Source: Actinomadura citrea (GTDB taxonomy: Bacteria > Actinomycetota > Actinomycetes > Streptosporangiales > Streptosporangiaceae). From it: a stretch of 64,000 bases of DNA. The stretch spans positions 620,001 through 684,000 of the forward strand of contig NZ_JACCBT010000001.1 of assembly GCF_013409045.1 (NCBI RefSeq), written 5' to 3'. Made by a program: the position numbers and the translations under genes. Shown piece after piece: positions 17,768 to 26,679 of the stretch (its first letter is position 1; every line of letters starts with the position of its first letter). The notes under the pieces are model-generated. The model saw nothing but the letters and a program-made list of their open reading frames with translations. It had not been told where the DNA came from and made no database searches.

Positions 17768-18352
17768 TCAGCGGAAGTCGCGGGCCATCTCGGTGAGGGT
17801 CTCGGCCGCGACCTCGGCGAGGGGGCGGACAGGCTGCTCCTCGATCCAGGTCAGGGACGCGATGCGCAGCGCGGTCATGAAGGCGCCGGCCATGACGCGG
17901 GAGCGCAGGCGGGGCAGGCCGTCCCGGGCCGCGATCTGGTCGGCGAGGGCGCGCTCGAACTCGGCGTAGTTGGCGAGCTGCCGCCCGAGGACGGACGGGT
18001 GGTTGCGCGCGAGGCGCGTCTGCGCGGCCCACCGGGGGTCCAGCTCGCCGGTCTCCGCGTGCAGGACGTCCAGCGAGGCGCGCAGTGCCGTCCAGGACGA
18101 CTCGCCGGGCGGACGGGACGAGAAGGTCTCCAACACGGCGCGCATCCGCTGCTCGTCGCCGTACAGGAGGGCGTCCTCCTTGCCGGCGAAGTAGTTGGAG
18201 AAGGTGCGGCGGGACACGCCCGCCGCGTCGGCGATGGCCTCGACGGTGACCTCGTCGAGACCGTGCTCGACGGCGAGGCGCATCGCGGCCTCGTGCAGGG
18301 CGCTCCGCGTCGCCTCCTTCTTGCGCTCGCGCAGCCCGCCGGTGGTCTCCAT
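17768..18352 (-). CDS. TetR family transcriptional regulator
   Basis: Protein of 194 residues. The N-terminal helix-turn-helix is VTVEAIADAAGVSRRTFSNYFAGKEDAL, and the C-terminal ligand domain is of the MftR/TetR_C type. It is divergent from the multidrug-type MFS gene at 18502, with an inverted repeat in the gap, so it probably represses that transporter and itself. Confidence 0.9.
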   Translation of the reverse strand: METTGGLRERKKEATRSALHEAAMRLAVEHGLDEVTVEAIADAAGVSRRTFSNYFAGKEDALLYGDEQRMRAVLETFSSRPPGESSWTALRASLDVLHAETGELDPRWAAQTRLARNHPSVLGRQLANYAEFERALADQIAARDGLPRLRSRVMAGAFMTALRIASLTWIEEQPVRPLAEVAAETLTEMARDFR

Positions 18353-18382
18353 GGTCGCACCAGCCTAGCGGGCAAAAACCTG

Positions 18383-18408
18383 CCCAGCGCGAAATTTTGC
18401 GCAGTGGG
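18383..18408. promoter_or_regulatory. Candidate TetR operator between tetR and MFS genes
   Basis: Imperfect inverted repeat: CCCA and GCGC on the left pair with GCGC and TGGG on the right around a GAAATTTT core. It lies 31-56 bases upstream of the TetR start and about 94 bases before the MFS start, the expected place for shared control. Confidence 0.5.
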
Positions 18409-18501
18409 AATAAAGTCTCGGAGGCGGGAGTTGATCCCCTCGTTCCCACTTCACCCGGAGAGGCCCACCTCACCGTGGCCCACTTCACCCGGAGGCGTTC
18501 C

Positions 18502-20103
18502 TTGACCGAGCAGGTCCCCGCGAGATCGGCCCCGATGTCGCATCGCCAGATCCTCGAAGCGCTCAGCGGCCTGCTGCTGGTGCTGTTCGTGGCGATGCTG
18601 AGCAGCACCGTCGTGTCCACCGCGCTGCCGCAGATCATCGGTGCGCTCAAGGGCAGCCAGTCGCAGTACACCTGGGTCGTCACCGCGACGCTGCTCGTGT
18701 CGACCGCCAGTACCCCGATCTGGGGCAAGCTGGCCGACCTCTACGACAAGAAGATGCTGCTCCAGGCGGGCGTCGGCATCTTCGTCCTGGCGTCGGTGGC
18801 GTCCGGGTTCGCGCACAGCACCGCGCAGCTCATCGCGTTCCGCGCGGTGCAGGGCCTCGGCGTCGGAGCGCTGCAGATCCTCGTCCAGATCATCATGGCG
18901 GCGATGATCAGTCCGCGGGACCGGGGCCGCTACTACGGCTACCTCGGCGGCGTGATGGCCGTCGCCACGGTCGGCGGGCCGCTGCTCGGCGGGCTCATCG
19001 TCGACTCCGCGCTCGGCTGGCGCTGGTGCTTCTTCATCGGCGTGCCGTTCGCGGTCGTGGCCTTCGGGCTGCTGCAGAAGACCCTGCGGCTCCCGCACGT
19101 CCGGCGGCCGGACGTCAAGATCGACTATGTGGGCGCGACGCTCATCGCCGCCGGCGTCAGCGTGCTGCTGATCTGGGTCACCTTCGTCGGCGAGAACTTC
19201 GCCTGGGCGTCGTGGCAGACGGCCGCGATGGCCGGCTCCGGCGTCGCGCTGCTCGCCGCGGCCGTGTGGGTCGAGTCCCGCGCGGCGGAGCCGATCGTCC
19301 CGCTGGACATCGTGGCGCGCCGCAACACCGCGCTCGCCATCACGGCCAGCCTCGCCGTCGGCATGGCGATGTTCGGCGGCGCCGTCTTCCTCGGCCAGTA
19401 CTTCCAGATCGGGCGCGGCTACAGCCCGACCAAGGCGGGCCTGCTCACCTTCCCGATGATGCTCGGCGTGTTCGGCGCGTCCACCGTGGCCGGGCGGCTC
19501 GCCTCCAAGACCGGCAAGGTCAAGCCCTACATCCTCATCGGGACGGTCGTGCTGACCGCCGGGTTCGGCCTGCTGGCCACCATCGACCACCAGACCTCGC
19601 TCGTCTTCATCGGCGCCGCGATGTTCCTGGTCGGCGCCGGAGTCGGCATGACGATGCAGAACCTCGTCCTCGTCGTGCAGAACTCGGTGCGCCTGGACGA
19701 GATCGGCGCCGCGAGCGGGACGGTCACGTTCTTCCGCTCCCTCGGCGGGACGGTCGGCGTCTCGGTGCTCGGCGCCGTCCTGGCGAACCAGGTCGCGGAC
19801 CGGATCGCCGACGGGCTGCGCAGCCTCGGGGTGAGCCCGGGCGCGGGCGGCGGCGACGCGGGCACCCTCGACATCCGCGCGCTGCCCGCGCCCGTCCAGG
19901 AGATCGTCCGGGCCGCCTACGGCGACGCCACCGGCCACATCTTCCTGATCTCCGCGGCGATCGCGATCGTCGGCATCGCCGCGGCGGCGTTCCTCAAGCC
20001 GGTGACGCTGCGCGACAGCCTCGACCTCGGGGGCTCGTCGGAACCCGCGAGGCAGGACGTCCCCGCGCCCGCCGCGGAGGGCCGCGCGTTGTCAGGCTCC
20101 TGA
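18502..20103 (+). CDS. MFS multidrug transporter, DHA2 (14-helix) family
   Basis: Proton-coupled exporter of 533 residues with about 14 helices. I chose the TTG start at 18502 because GGAGG lies six bases upstream; ATG 18535 is an alternative, eleven codons in. Family motifs are seen as LPQIIGAL, WVVTATLLVSTASTPIWGKLADLYDKK (motif A region), FRAVQGLGVGALQ and WRWCFFIGVPF. A drug or toxic metabolite is the expected substrate; it is divergent from a TetR regulator. Confidence 0.92.
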   Translation: MTEQVPARSAPMSHRQILEALSGLLLVLFVAMLSSTVVSTALPQIIGALKGSQSQYTWVVTATLLVSTASTPIWGKLADLYDKKMLLQAGVGIFVLASVASGFAHSTAQLIAFRAVQGLGVGALQILVQIIMAAMISPRDRGRYYGYLGGVMAVATVGGPLLGGLIVDSALGWRWCFFIGVPFAVVAFGLLQKTLRLPHVRRPDVKIDYVGATLIAAGVSVLLIWVTFVGENFAWASWQTAAMAGSGVALLAAAVWVESRAAEPIVPLDIVARRNTALAITASLAVGMAMFGGAVFLGQYFQIGRGYSPTKAGLLTFPMMLGVFGASTVAGRLASKTGKVKPYILIGTVVLTAGFGLLATIDHQTSLVFIGAAMFLVGAGVGMTMQNLVLVVQNSVRLDEIGAASGTVTFFRSLGGTVGVSVLGAVLANQVADRIADGLRSLGVSPGAGGGDAGTLDIRALPAPVQEIVRAAYGDATGHIFLISAAIAIVGIAAAAFLKPVTLRDSLDLGGSSEPARQDVPAPAAEGRALSGS

Positions 20104-20199
20104 CAAAAGCCCGGTCGAAGAGCTGGGCCGAGTCAGAAGAGGACGAGAGCCTCCGTCCGTACGGTCGGTACCCCCAACCCCGTACCCCGGAGGCGGCAG

Positions 20200-21804
20200 A
20201 TGAGCGGACGATCGGAGTTCGGGCGCCGCGCGGTGTCGGTCGGCCGGGCGGGCGGGATGTTCGCCCGCAGCGGCCTGTGGCGTCCCGGACCGCCGCTGAG
20301 GGTCGCCCGCCAGCTCGGCGCCCTGCGCCGCTGGGGCACCCTGCTCGGCGGGACGCTGGCCTCCGCCGCCGCCCGCGACCCCGGCGCCGTCGCGATCGTC
20401 GACGACGCCGGGGAGCTGACCTACGGCGAGGTCGACGCCCGCACCGACCGTCTCGCGGCCGCCCTCTCCGGCCCCGGCTCCCGCGCCGCGCCGCGCGTCG
20501 CCGTCCTGTGCCGCAACCACCGCGGCATGGTCGAGGCGCTCGTCGCGTGCAGCAAGCGCGGCTCCGACCTCGTCCTGCTCAACACCGGCATGAGCACCGA
20601 GCAGCTCGTGACCGTCCTGCGGCAGCAGGAGGTCGAGGTCGTGATCGCCGACGCGGAGTTCGCCGGCTTCATCGCGGCCGTGCCGACGACCGTGCGGGTG
20701 GTCACCGCGGGCGGGACGGGCTCGGAGCTGGAGAACCTCATCGTCACGGCGCCCGCCGCGCCGATCGGCCCCCCGGAGAGAGCGGGCCGGACGATCGTGC
20801 TCAGCTCCGGCACGACCGGCCGCCCCAAGGGCGCCGACCGGCACTCGCGCCCCGGGCTGACGCCGCTGGCGTCGATCCTGTCCCGCATCCCCTACCGGGT
20901 GCACGAGCGGATGCTCATCGAGGCTCCGCTGTTCCACACCTGGGGCTACGCGATGCTCCAGATCGCGGTCTCGCTGCGCGCCACGATCGTCCTGCGGGCC
21001 CGGTTCGATCCCGAGCAGACGCTGCGCACGATCGACCAGACCCGCGCGACCGCGCTGGTCGCGGTCCCGGTCATGCTGCAACGCGTCCTGGACGTCCCGG
21101 AGGCCGCGCGCCGCGAGCACGACACGTCCGCGCTGCGGATCGCGGCCGTCAGCGGCTCGGCGCTGCCCGCGACGCTCGCCACCGCCTTCATGGACGGGTT
21201 CGGCGACGTCCTCTACAACCTGTACGGGTCGACGGAGGCGTCCTGGGTGACGATCGCGACGCCCGCCGACCTGCGCGCCCGCCCCGACACCGCGGGCACG
21301 CCGCCGCCCGGGACGCGGGTCGCGGTCCTGGACGACGCGGGCGACCCCGTCCCGCCCGGCACCACGGGCCGGATCTTCGCCGCCAACGAGCTGCTGTTCG
21401 CCGGCTACACCAGCGGCGGCACCAAGGAGATGCGCGACGGCCTGATGAGCCTCGGAGACGTCGGCCACCTCGACGGGCAGGGCCGGCTCTTCGTGCACGG
21501 CCGCGACGACGACATGATCGTCTCGGGCGGAGAGAACGTCTTCCCCAGCGCGATCGAGGAGGTGCTGGAGAAGCTGCCGCAGGTACGGGAGGTCGCCGTG
21601 ATCGGCGTCCCGGACGAGGAGTTCGGCCAGCGCGCCGCCGCGTTCGTCGTCCTGCGCGAGGGCGAGACCCTCGACGGAGACGCCGTCCGCGCCCACGTCC
21701 GCGACCACCTGGCCCGCTACGCGGTCCCGCGCGACGTCCGCTTCCTGGACGCCCTGCCCCGCAACCCCACCGGCAAGGTCCTCCGCCGCGCCCTCCACCC
21801 CTGA
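20200..21804 (+). CDS. Acyl-CoA synthetase / AMP-dependent ligase (FadD-like)
   Basis: Adenylate-forming ligase of 534 residues. The P-loop motif SSGTTGRPKGA (about 205-215), YGSTEASW, the hinge region GRDDDMIVSGGENVFPS and the catalytic-lysine motif PRNPTGKVLRR at the C-terminus are all present. Activates a carboxylic acid to its CoA thioester; an N-terminal extension of about 45 residues is typical of fatty acyl-CoA ligases such as mycobacterial FadD2. No lipid genes adjoin. An 11-base motif in its promoter region recurs upstream of the PucR gene. Confidence 0.9.
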   Translation: MSGRSEFGRRAVSVGRAGGMFARSGLWRPGPPLRVARQLGALRRWGTLLGGTLASAAARDPGAVAIVDDAGELTYGEVDARTDRLAAALSGPGSRAAPRVAVLCRNHRGMVEALVACSKRGSDLVLLNTGMSTEQLVTVLRQQEVEVVIADAEFAGFIAAVPTTVRVVTAGGTGSELENLIVTAPAAPIGPPERAGRTIVLSSGTTGRPKGADRHSRPGLTPLASILSRIPYRVHERMLIEAPLFHTWGYAMLQIAVSLRATIVLRARFDPEQTLRTIDQTRATALVAVPVMLQRVLDVPEAARREHDTSALRIAAVSGSALPATLATAFMDGFGDVLYNLYGSTEASWVTIATPADLRARPDTAGTPPPGTRVAVLDDAGDPVPPGTTGRIFAANELLFAGYTSGGTKEMRDGLMSLGDVGHLDGQGRLFVHGRDDDMIVSGGENVFPSAIEEVLEKLPQVREVAVIGVPDEEFGQRAAAFVVLREGETLDGDAVRAHVRDHLARYAVPRDVRFLDALPRNPTGKVLRRALHP

Positions 21805-21809
21805 CGGGG

Positions 21810-22217
21810 TCAGACGGTGGCGGAGGGGCGGCGGCCGTCGATGATGAACCAGAGGCGGGTGCGGTGGGGGGTCTGGTCCAGGCCCCATTCGTCGGCGAGG
21901 GCGTCGATGACGGTGAGGCCGCGGCCGTGGTCGAGGCGGGGCGGGCCGTCGGGGTCGGACTGGGCGGGGCCGTCGTCGGACACCTCGACGTGCAGGCGCC
22001 TTCCGTCGGTGGCGATCGTGACGCTGATGAGGCCGGAACCGTGCAGGATGGCGTTGGCGACGCCCTCGGCGGTCATCAGCTCGACGTCGTCGAGGAGCGT
22101 CTCGTCCGCGAAGACCTTCGCGGCGCGCTCGCGGACGGCGCGGCGGGCGCGGCGGCCGCCGTCGCCCTCCCCGGTGAAGCCGATCGGTTCGCCGAGCCGT
22201 TCCATCCCCTCGGTCAC
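21810..22217 (-). CDS. Anti-sigma-like ATP-binding protein (HATPase_c, RsbW type)
   Basis: Single GHKL ATPase domain of 135 residues if it starts at GTG 22217; ATG 22205 and TTG 22253 are other possible starts. N box EGVANAILHGSG, G1 box SDDGPAQ and G2 box HGRGLTVIDALAD are visible. In actinomycetes such solitary domains act as anti-sigma kinases or as partners of XRE/DUF397 modules. No anti-sigma antagonist or sigma gene adjoins, so the partner is unknown. Converges on the acyl-CoA synthetase with five bases between. Confidence 0.85.
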   Translation of the reverse strand: MTEGMERLGEPIGFTGEGDGGRRARRAVRERAAKVFADETLLDDVELMTAEGVANAILHGSGLISVTIATDGRRLHVEVSDDGPAQSDPDGPPRLDHGRGLTVIDALADEWGLDQTPHRTRLWFIIDGRRPSATV

Positions 22218-22506
22218 TGCATCACCACACTCGGTTCGAGTAGCGCTCCGCAATCATTCACTTGCACTGAGTGACCGGGTAACGCGACGTACGCTTTGAT
22301 CTTCGGCCTTTCCGTGACAGGTCGGCCTAGGTGGCGGAGCTTACGACAGGAGTCGCCGCTTCAACCGCACATCATGAAAAACATCTCCGTCGCGTGGGGC
22401 ACTACTCACCCGGGCGCACAAAACCGGGAACTTCTCCGTCTTCCGGCCAGAATCACCGCACACCTTCCCCATGTCACGCTGGGGCTCCCACCCCTGGGAG
22501 GAACGC

Positions 22507-23667
22507 ATGCACGCGGTCGTCCTCGCCTGCGCTGCGCAGGTCGTCTACATCGTCGCGTATGTCTTGTTCAAGACGGCCGCCGGGCGGATGAGCCCGCTCT
22601 CGGGCCGCCATCCGCTGCACGCCGCCGGACTGCTCGTGCGGAGCCCGCGCTGGCTCGCCGGGCTCGCGGTGCTGATGGCGGGCTTCGGACTCTCCGCCAC
22701 CGCGCTGGTCGCCCTGCCCGTCGCGGCGACGCTGCCCGCCTACGGGCTCGGCCTCGTCCTGCTGCTGGCCGTCGGGATGAGCGGCTTCGGCGAGCGGCCC
22801 ACCTCGCGCGAGTGGCTCGCCGTCCTCATCACGGTCGCCGCCATGGTCACCGCGGCGCTGTCGGTGCTGCCGGGGCTGCCCGGCCACGGCGGGGCGGCGT
22901 CGCACCGCGTCGGCGCCGCGGCGGCCGCGCTGCCGCTGTGGAAGGCCGCGCTGGTGTGCGGGCCCTCGCTGGCCGTCCCGCTGTGGATGTTCTGCGTGCG
23001 CGACCGCGCGGTCGGCGGCCGGCACGCGCGCCCGCTGACGGGCATCGCCTACGGGATCGGCGCGGGCGTCCTGCTCGGCGCGACCGAGGTCTTCGGGCAG
23101 GGCATGGCGATGATGTTCGCGGCGGGCCGGGCGGCGGACGTGCCGTCCTCGCCGCACCCGTACCTGTTCCTGCTCGCGGGCGTGCTCGGCGTCGGGCTGC
23201 TGTCGATCGGCCTCCAGCGCTGCCGACTCACCGTCATCGTCACCGTCGTCACGGTCACGGCGAAGACGCACCTGCTGCTGTCGGCCACGCTGCTGTACGC
23301 GGAGCCGTGGCCGCGCGAGGCCGGTCCGTTCTGGCTCCGGGCCGCGGGCGTCGGGCTGGCCGTCCTGGCGCTGCTGGCGTTCCCCCGCCACGAACGCCGG
23401 GCCCTGCTCGCTCCCCGCGGCCGGACGTCCCCCGGATCGGGCGGGCCGCGCGAGCGGCCGGCCGTCCTGCCGTCCCGGCCGCACCCGCGGCCCGCGGTGC
23501 CGCCGTCCCGTCCGGGCGGGGCGCCGCCCGTGCCGCCGTCCCAGATCAGCGCGCCCCCCGGCGGATGGCCGGTCGCACCGGACCGCGGGCGGAACCGGGA
23601 GACCCGCCAAAGCGGCACCGAGCTGGGCAGTGTCAATCTAGGCAATGTCAAGATAGAGTGGAGGTGA
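22507..23667 (+). CDS. DMT/EamA-like integral membrane protein
   Basis: Protein of 386 residues from ATG 22507 (GGGAGG six bases upstream). About nine or ten hydrophobic helices fill residues 1-290 in a pattern like drug/metabolite transporters. These are followed by a cytoplasmic Pro/Arg-rich tail of nearly 90 residues with PPSRPGG-like repeats. Substrate unknown. The 289-base region upstream, opposite the HATPase gene, contains an inverted TCACT-N7-AGTGA at 22258-22274 but no gene. Confidence 0.75.
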   Translation: MHAVVLACAAQVVYIVAYVLFKTAAGRMSPLSGRHPLHAAGLLVRSPRWLAGLAVLMAGFGLSATALVALPVAATLPAYGLGLVLLLAVGMSGFGERPTSREWLAVLITVAAMVTAALSVLPGLPGHGGAASHRVGAAAAALPLWKAALVCGPSLAVPLWMFCVRDRAVGGRHARPLTGIAYGIGAGVLLGATEVFGQGMAMMFAAGRAADVPSSPHPYLFLLAGVLGVGLLSIGLQRCRLTVIVTVVTVTAKTHLLLSATLLYAEPWPREAGPFWLRAAGVGLAVLALLAFPRHERRALLAPRGRTSPGSGGPRERPAVLPSRPHPRPAVPPSRPGGAPPVPPSQISAPPGGWPVAPDRGRNRETRQSGTELGSVNLGNVKIEWR

Positions 23668-23686
23668 TCCCGAGAGAGAGGACCGC

Positions 23687-24571
23687 GTGATGGCGGAAGA
23701 TCCCGGCTTCGCACGGCAGATGTGGCATCAGCTCGAACCCGTGCACGCCCTGTTCTGGTACTCCCCCGAGGTCTTCGCCGAGGCGCGGGGGCTCGGCTAT
23801 GACGTCGAGACACGCTGGCCGAGCTACTTCGCCTGGCGCGCCGCACCGCTCGGCGCCGCGGGTGGCCAGGCCGTGTCGTCCGCCTTCTACAGCTTCAGCC
23901 CGCGCATGGTGGCCGAACACGTCCCCGCCGCCTGGACCGTCGCGCCGCCCGACCGCGTTCTGGAAGCCCGTATGCGCGCCGTCGACCGCATGTACCGGAC
24001 GCTCCTCGGCGACGGCATCGCAGGCCCGGACCTGGCCGAGGCCGCCGAGCTGGCCCGCGCCGCCGCCGAGGCCGCGAGCACCGCCGGACGCCCGCTCGCC
24101 GCCGCCAACGCCGACCTGCCCTGGCCGGACGAGCCGCACCTCGTCCTGTGGCACGCCATCGGCATCCTGCGCGAGCAGCGCGGGGACGGGCACGTGGCCG
24201 CGCTCCTCACCCGCGGGCTCGACCCGGTCGAGGCGCTGGTGTCGTTCGCCGCCGTCGGGGCCGCGTCCGTGGAGACGTTCGCGAGCCGCGGCTGGACGGG
24301 CGAGGAGTGGGCCGCCGCCCGCGACCGCCTCGCGTCCCGCGGGCTGGTCGACGCGGACGGCGCCGCGACCGACCGCGGACGTGAGCTGCGCGACGACGTC
24401 GAGCGGACGACCGACGACCTCGCCCACGAGCCGTGGCGGACGCTCGGCGCCGCCAAGGCCGAGCGGCTGGCGCAGCTCACGATGCCGATCCTGGTGAAGG
24501 TGCTGGAGACCGGCCTGATGCCCGCCCAGAACACGCTCGGCATCGGCAAGGTCCAGGCGCCGCCTCGCTGA
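23687..24571 (+). CDS. SCO6745-family protein with winged-helix-like C-terminus
   Basis: Protein of 294 residues; start is GTG 23687 or the adjacent ATG 23690. It begins FARQMWHQLEPVHALFWYSPE and continues YFAWRAAPLGAAGGQAVSSAFYSFSPRMV, the hallmark of a large actinobacterial family (SCO6745). The second half, around WTGEEWAAARDRLASRGLVDADGAATDRGRELRDDVE, looks like a degenerate winged helix. Biochemical role is not established; members often sit near regulators and oxidoreductases. It follows the permease gene by about 20 bases and may be co-transcribed. Confidence 0.85.
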   Translation: MMAEDPGFARQMWHQLEPVHALFWYSPEVFAEARGLGYDVETRWPSYFAWRAAPLGAAGGQAVSSAFYSFSPRMVAEHVPAAWTVAPPDRVLEARMRAVDRMYRTLLGDGIAGPDLAEAAELARAAAEAASTAGRPLAAANADLPWPDEPHLVLWHAIGILREQRGDGHVAALLTRGLDPVEALVSFAAVGAASVETFASRGWTGEEWAAARDRLASRGLVDADGAATDRGRELRDDVERTTDDLAHEPWRTLGAAKAERLAQLTMPILVKVLETGLMPAQNTLGIGKVQAPPR

Positions 24572-24572
24572 G

Positions 24573-25199
24573 TCACCGGGTCGGGAGCCGCCAGGCGGTC
24601 CCTTCCAGGCGTCCCGTGGTACCGAGGTCGATCGGCCCGTTGGCCGGAACGATCACGACGGGCCGCCCGGGTGCCGGGCGGACCTCCAGGTACTTCCCGG
24701 CCACCGCCACCGTGTTCGCATCGGTGACCCTGTTCCGCCAGACGATCACGAACACGGCCTTGCGGCCCGGACGGATCGTCAGCGGCTTCGGCCCGGCGTC
24801 CTTGACCTCCTTCGTGCCGCGCACGGTCGTCACGTCGAACGGCTGCCGCCTCTCGTCGAGGACGCGCAGTGCCGGGTAGCCGTTCAGCAGGTACGGGCGG
24901 CGCCCGCAGTTGCTCAGCTCGATCTGCGCCGCGCGCAGGCCCATCGCGCTGTCCGGCTCGTTCATCGAGACGGCGATGCCCTCCGGCGTGCAAGGAGGCG
25001 GGGTGGGCGACGAGGGCAGCCCTTGCACCGCCGGCATGGTGGGAGGTGCCGGTGTCGCGGCGCCCGGCCCCGTGGCGGACCCCGAGCCGTGCCCCGCGGC
25101 GGGCACGGCGGCGGAGCCGCACGCGCCGAGGCCGAGCGTGCCGAGGGCGGCGCCCGCCGCGCCGATCAGGCGGATACGGGTCCGCTTCGTGATGTTCAC
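24573..25199 (-). CDS. DUF4232-type lipoprotein
   Basis: Lipoprotein of 208 residues with lipobox Leu-Gly-Ala-Cys (Cys27) and a Pro/Gly/Ser linker to about residue 70. The globular part has AMGLRAAQIELSNCGRRPYLLNGYP and a beta-rich C-terminus, the DUF4232 immunoglobulin-like fold found on actinomycete surfaces. Function not known. It overlaps nothing but ends one base after the SCO6745-family stop on the other strand, and starts seven bases after the PucR gene end, so it may be read through from it. Confidence 0.82.
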   Translation of the reverse strand: MNITKRTRIRLIGAAGAALGTLGLGACGSAAVPAAGHGSGSATGPGAATPAPPTMPAVQGLPSSPTPPPCTPEGIAVSMNEPDSAMGLRAAQIELSNCGRRPYLLNGYPALRVLDERRQPFDVTTVRGTKEVKDAGPKPLTIRPGRKAVFVIVWRNRVTDANTVAVAGKYLEVRPAPGRPVVIVPANGPIDLGTTGRLEGTAWRLPTR

Positions 25200-25206
25200 C
25201 CGCAGA

Positions 25207-26475
25207 TCATCGCAAATGTCGGAGACTGCGCGGGCGGGCGGGCGTGCGGTGCCCCACCGCCGGATGGTGCGGGGCGGGGGCGGGACGGCGCGACCGCAGA
25301 TGGGCGGCGCGGAGCGCGACCTCGATGCCGAACCGGGCCTCCGGGTCGGCCAGCGCGTCCCCGAGGGTCTGCTCGATCTTGCGCATCCGGTACCGGACGG
25401 TCTGTGGGTGGATGTGCAGTTGCTCGGCGATCTCGGCGGCCGTGCCGCGGGTGACGAGCCAGGTCCGCAGGGTCTCGGTCAGGCGGTCCTGCTGGCCCGG
25501 GGTCATGCCGTCCAGGATGCCGAGGCGCCGCCGGGTCAGCTGCTCGACCAGCGCGGGGTCCGACAGCAGCCACAGCGTGACGAGGTTCTCCTCGCACAGC
25601 GTCACCGGCCCGTCGAGGACGCCGTCGAGCGCGAGGCCGAGCGCCTGCCGCGCCCAGCGCAGGGAGTCCGCGGCCTGGCCTGTCGGCATGGCGGGGCCGA
25701 CCGCGATCCGGCGGCCCGGGAGCGCCTCGTCCAGCATCGCCCGGCGCCCGGGGGTGAACGGACCGGGCAGGAGCAGGTGCGGTTCCGGGCACTCCAGTTC
25801 GGCGAGGACGTCCTCGTCCAGCGCCGTCCAGGCGCAGGGGGCCTCCGGCTCGACGGCGACCAGCGTGACCTCGTCCGGCAGCGGCCACCCGGCCCCGTCC
25901 GCCGCCTCCTGGAGATCGGCGCCGTCCGGGCCGGGAACGGCGAGGAGGAGGCGCAGCAGCCGCCGGCGCCGCTCGTCGAGGGCGAGGATGGGACGCGCCT
26001 TGGCGTGCAGGTAGCCGTCGAGCGACTGCGCGGCCAGCTCGTCCATGTAGGCCAGCAGCGCGTCGGCCAGCCGCGACAGCACGGCCGAGGAGATGTCGTG
26101 GCGCGGCGCGACCTTCATGACGCGGCGCCACGCGACCTGCCCGCCGATCCGGTACGCGGCCTGGAGGCTGTCCATGCTGCGCCCCTCGTGGGCCTCGTAC
26201 TGGCCGAGCATCCGCGCCGTCCCGGCGGGGTCGTCGCCGGCCGGCGACCCGGACGGCGCGGCGATCCGCTCGGCGAACGCGGCCAGGTTGCGCTCGACGC
26301 CGAGCCGCAGCACGTGGCCGTAGGGGCCGTCGAGCGGCCGCGCGTACTCGGGGATGGCACGGCGGATCTCGGCGACGATCTCCTCGGCGAGGCTCGGCAG
26401 CTCCGGCCGGATCAGCTCGGCGAGCCGCGGCGGGAGATGCGCGGCGGGAACGCCGGAGGCGAGGGCTCGGTTCAT
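25207..26475 (-). CDS. PucR family transcriptional regulator
   Basis: Protein of 422 residues from ATG 26475 with GAGGTG upstream. The N-terminal half is an alpha-helical sensor domain (PucR-type, AEYARPL/GRSMDSLQAAYRIGGQVAWRR); the middle resembles a degenerate GGDEF-like domain; the C-terminus holds the helix-turn-helix GTAAEIAEQLHIHPQTVRYRMRKIEQTLGD. Such proteins control catabolic or secondary-metabolite genes. Its start overlaps an eight-codon upstream frame made by a duplication of the ribosome-binding/start region. Confidence 0.88.
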   Translation of the reverse strand: MNRALASGVPAAHLPPRLAELIRPELPSLAEEIVAEIRRAIPEYARPLDGPYGHVLRLGVERNLAAFAERIAAPSGSPAGDDPAGTARMLGQYEAHEGRSMDSLQAAYRIGGQVAWRRVMKVAPRHDISSAVLSRLADALLAYMDELAAQSLDGYLHAKARPILALDERRRRLLRLLLAVPGPDGADLQEAADGAGWPLPDEVTLVAVEPEAPCAWTALDEDVLAELECPEPHLLLPGPFTPGRRAMLDEALPGRRIAVGPAMPTGQAADSLRWARQALGLALDGVLDGPVTLCEENLVTLWLLSDPALVEQLTRRRLGILDGMTPGQQDRLTETLRTWLVTRGTAAEIAEQLHIHPQTVRYRMRKIEQTLGDALADPEARFGIEVALRAAHLRSRRPAPAPHHPAVGHRTPARPRSLRHLR

Positions 26476-26498
26476 CGGCACACCTCGGTACTGTTCAT
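26472..26498 (-). CDS. Eight-residue upstream peptide overlapping the pucR start
   Basis: ATG 26498 with GGAGG seven bases upstream opens MNSTEVCR and stops at TGA, which shares ATGA with the pucR ATG. The 17-base block GTTCATCGGCACACCTC occurs twice (26470-26486 and 26493-26509, plus strand), so the ribosome site and start codon are duplicated in tandem. It may couple or dampen pucR translation. Confidence 0.5.
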   Translation of the reverse strand: MNSTEVCR

Positions 26499-26679
26499 CG
26501 GCACACCTCCGTCTGCCCGGCTGTGCACGGGACGTCCCGACCGTACGCACCGCGCGCACCCTTCTTCTGTAGGGCGGAGGAACAAAACCCTGCGATCGCT
26601 GCTCATCTGCTTATAACCGAGCACACCCGCCGTGACGGTTCCTCGGGTGGACGCCGGGACGCCGCCCAAGGATCCGGAA

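Noticed and set aside
19026..22274. A 1082-codon plus-strand frame
   Set aside because: It runs across the MFS and acyl-CoA ligase genes in another frame; composition is Arg/Pro/Gly-rich and without motifs. High GC keeps such frames open.
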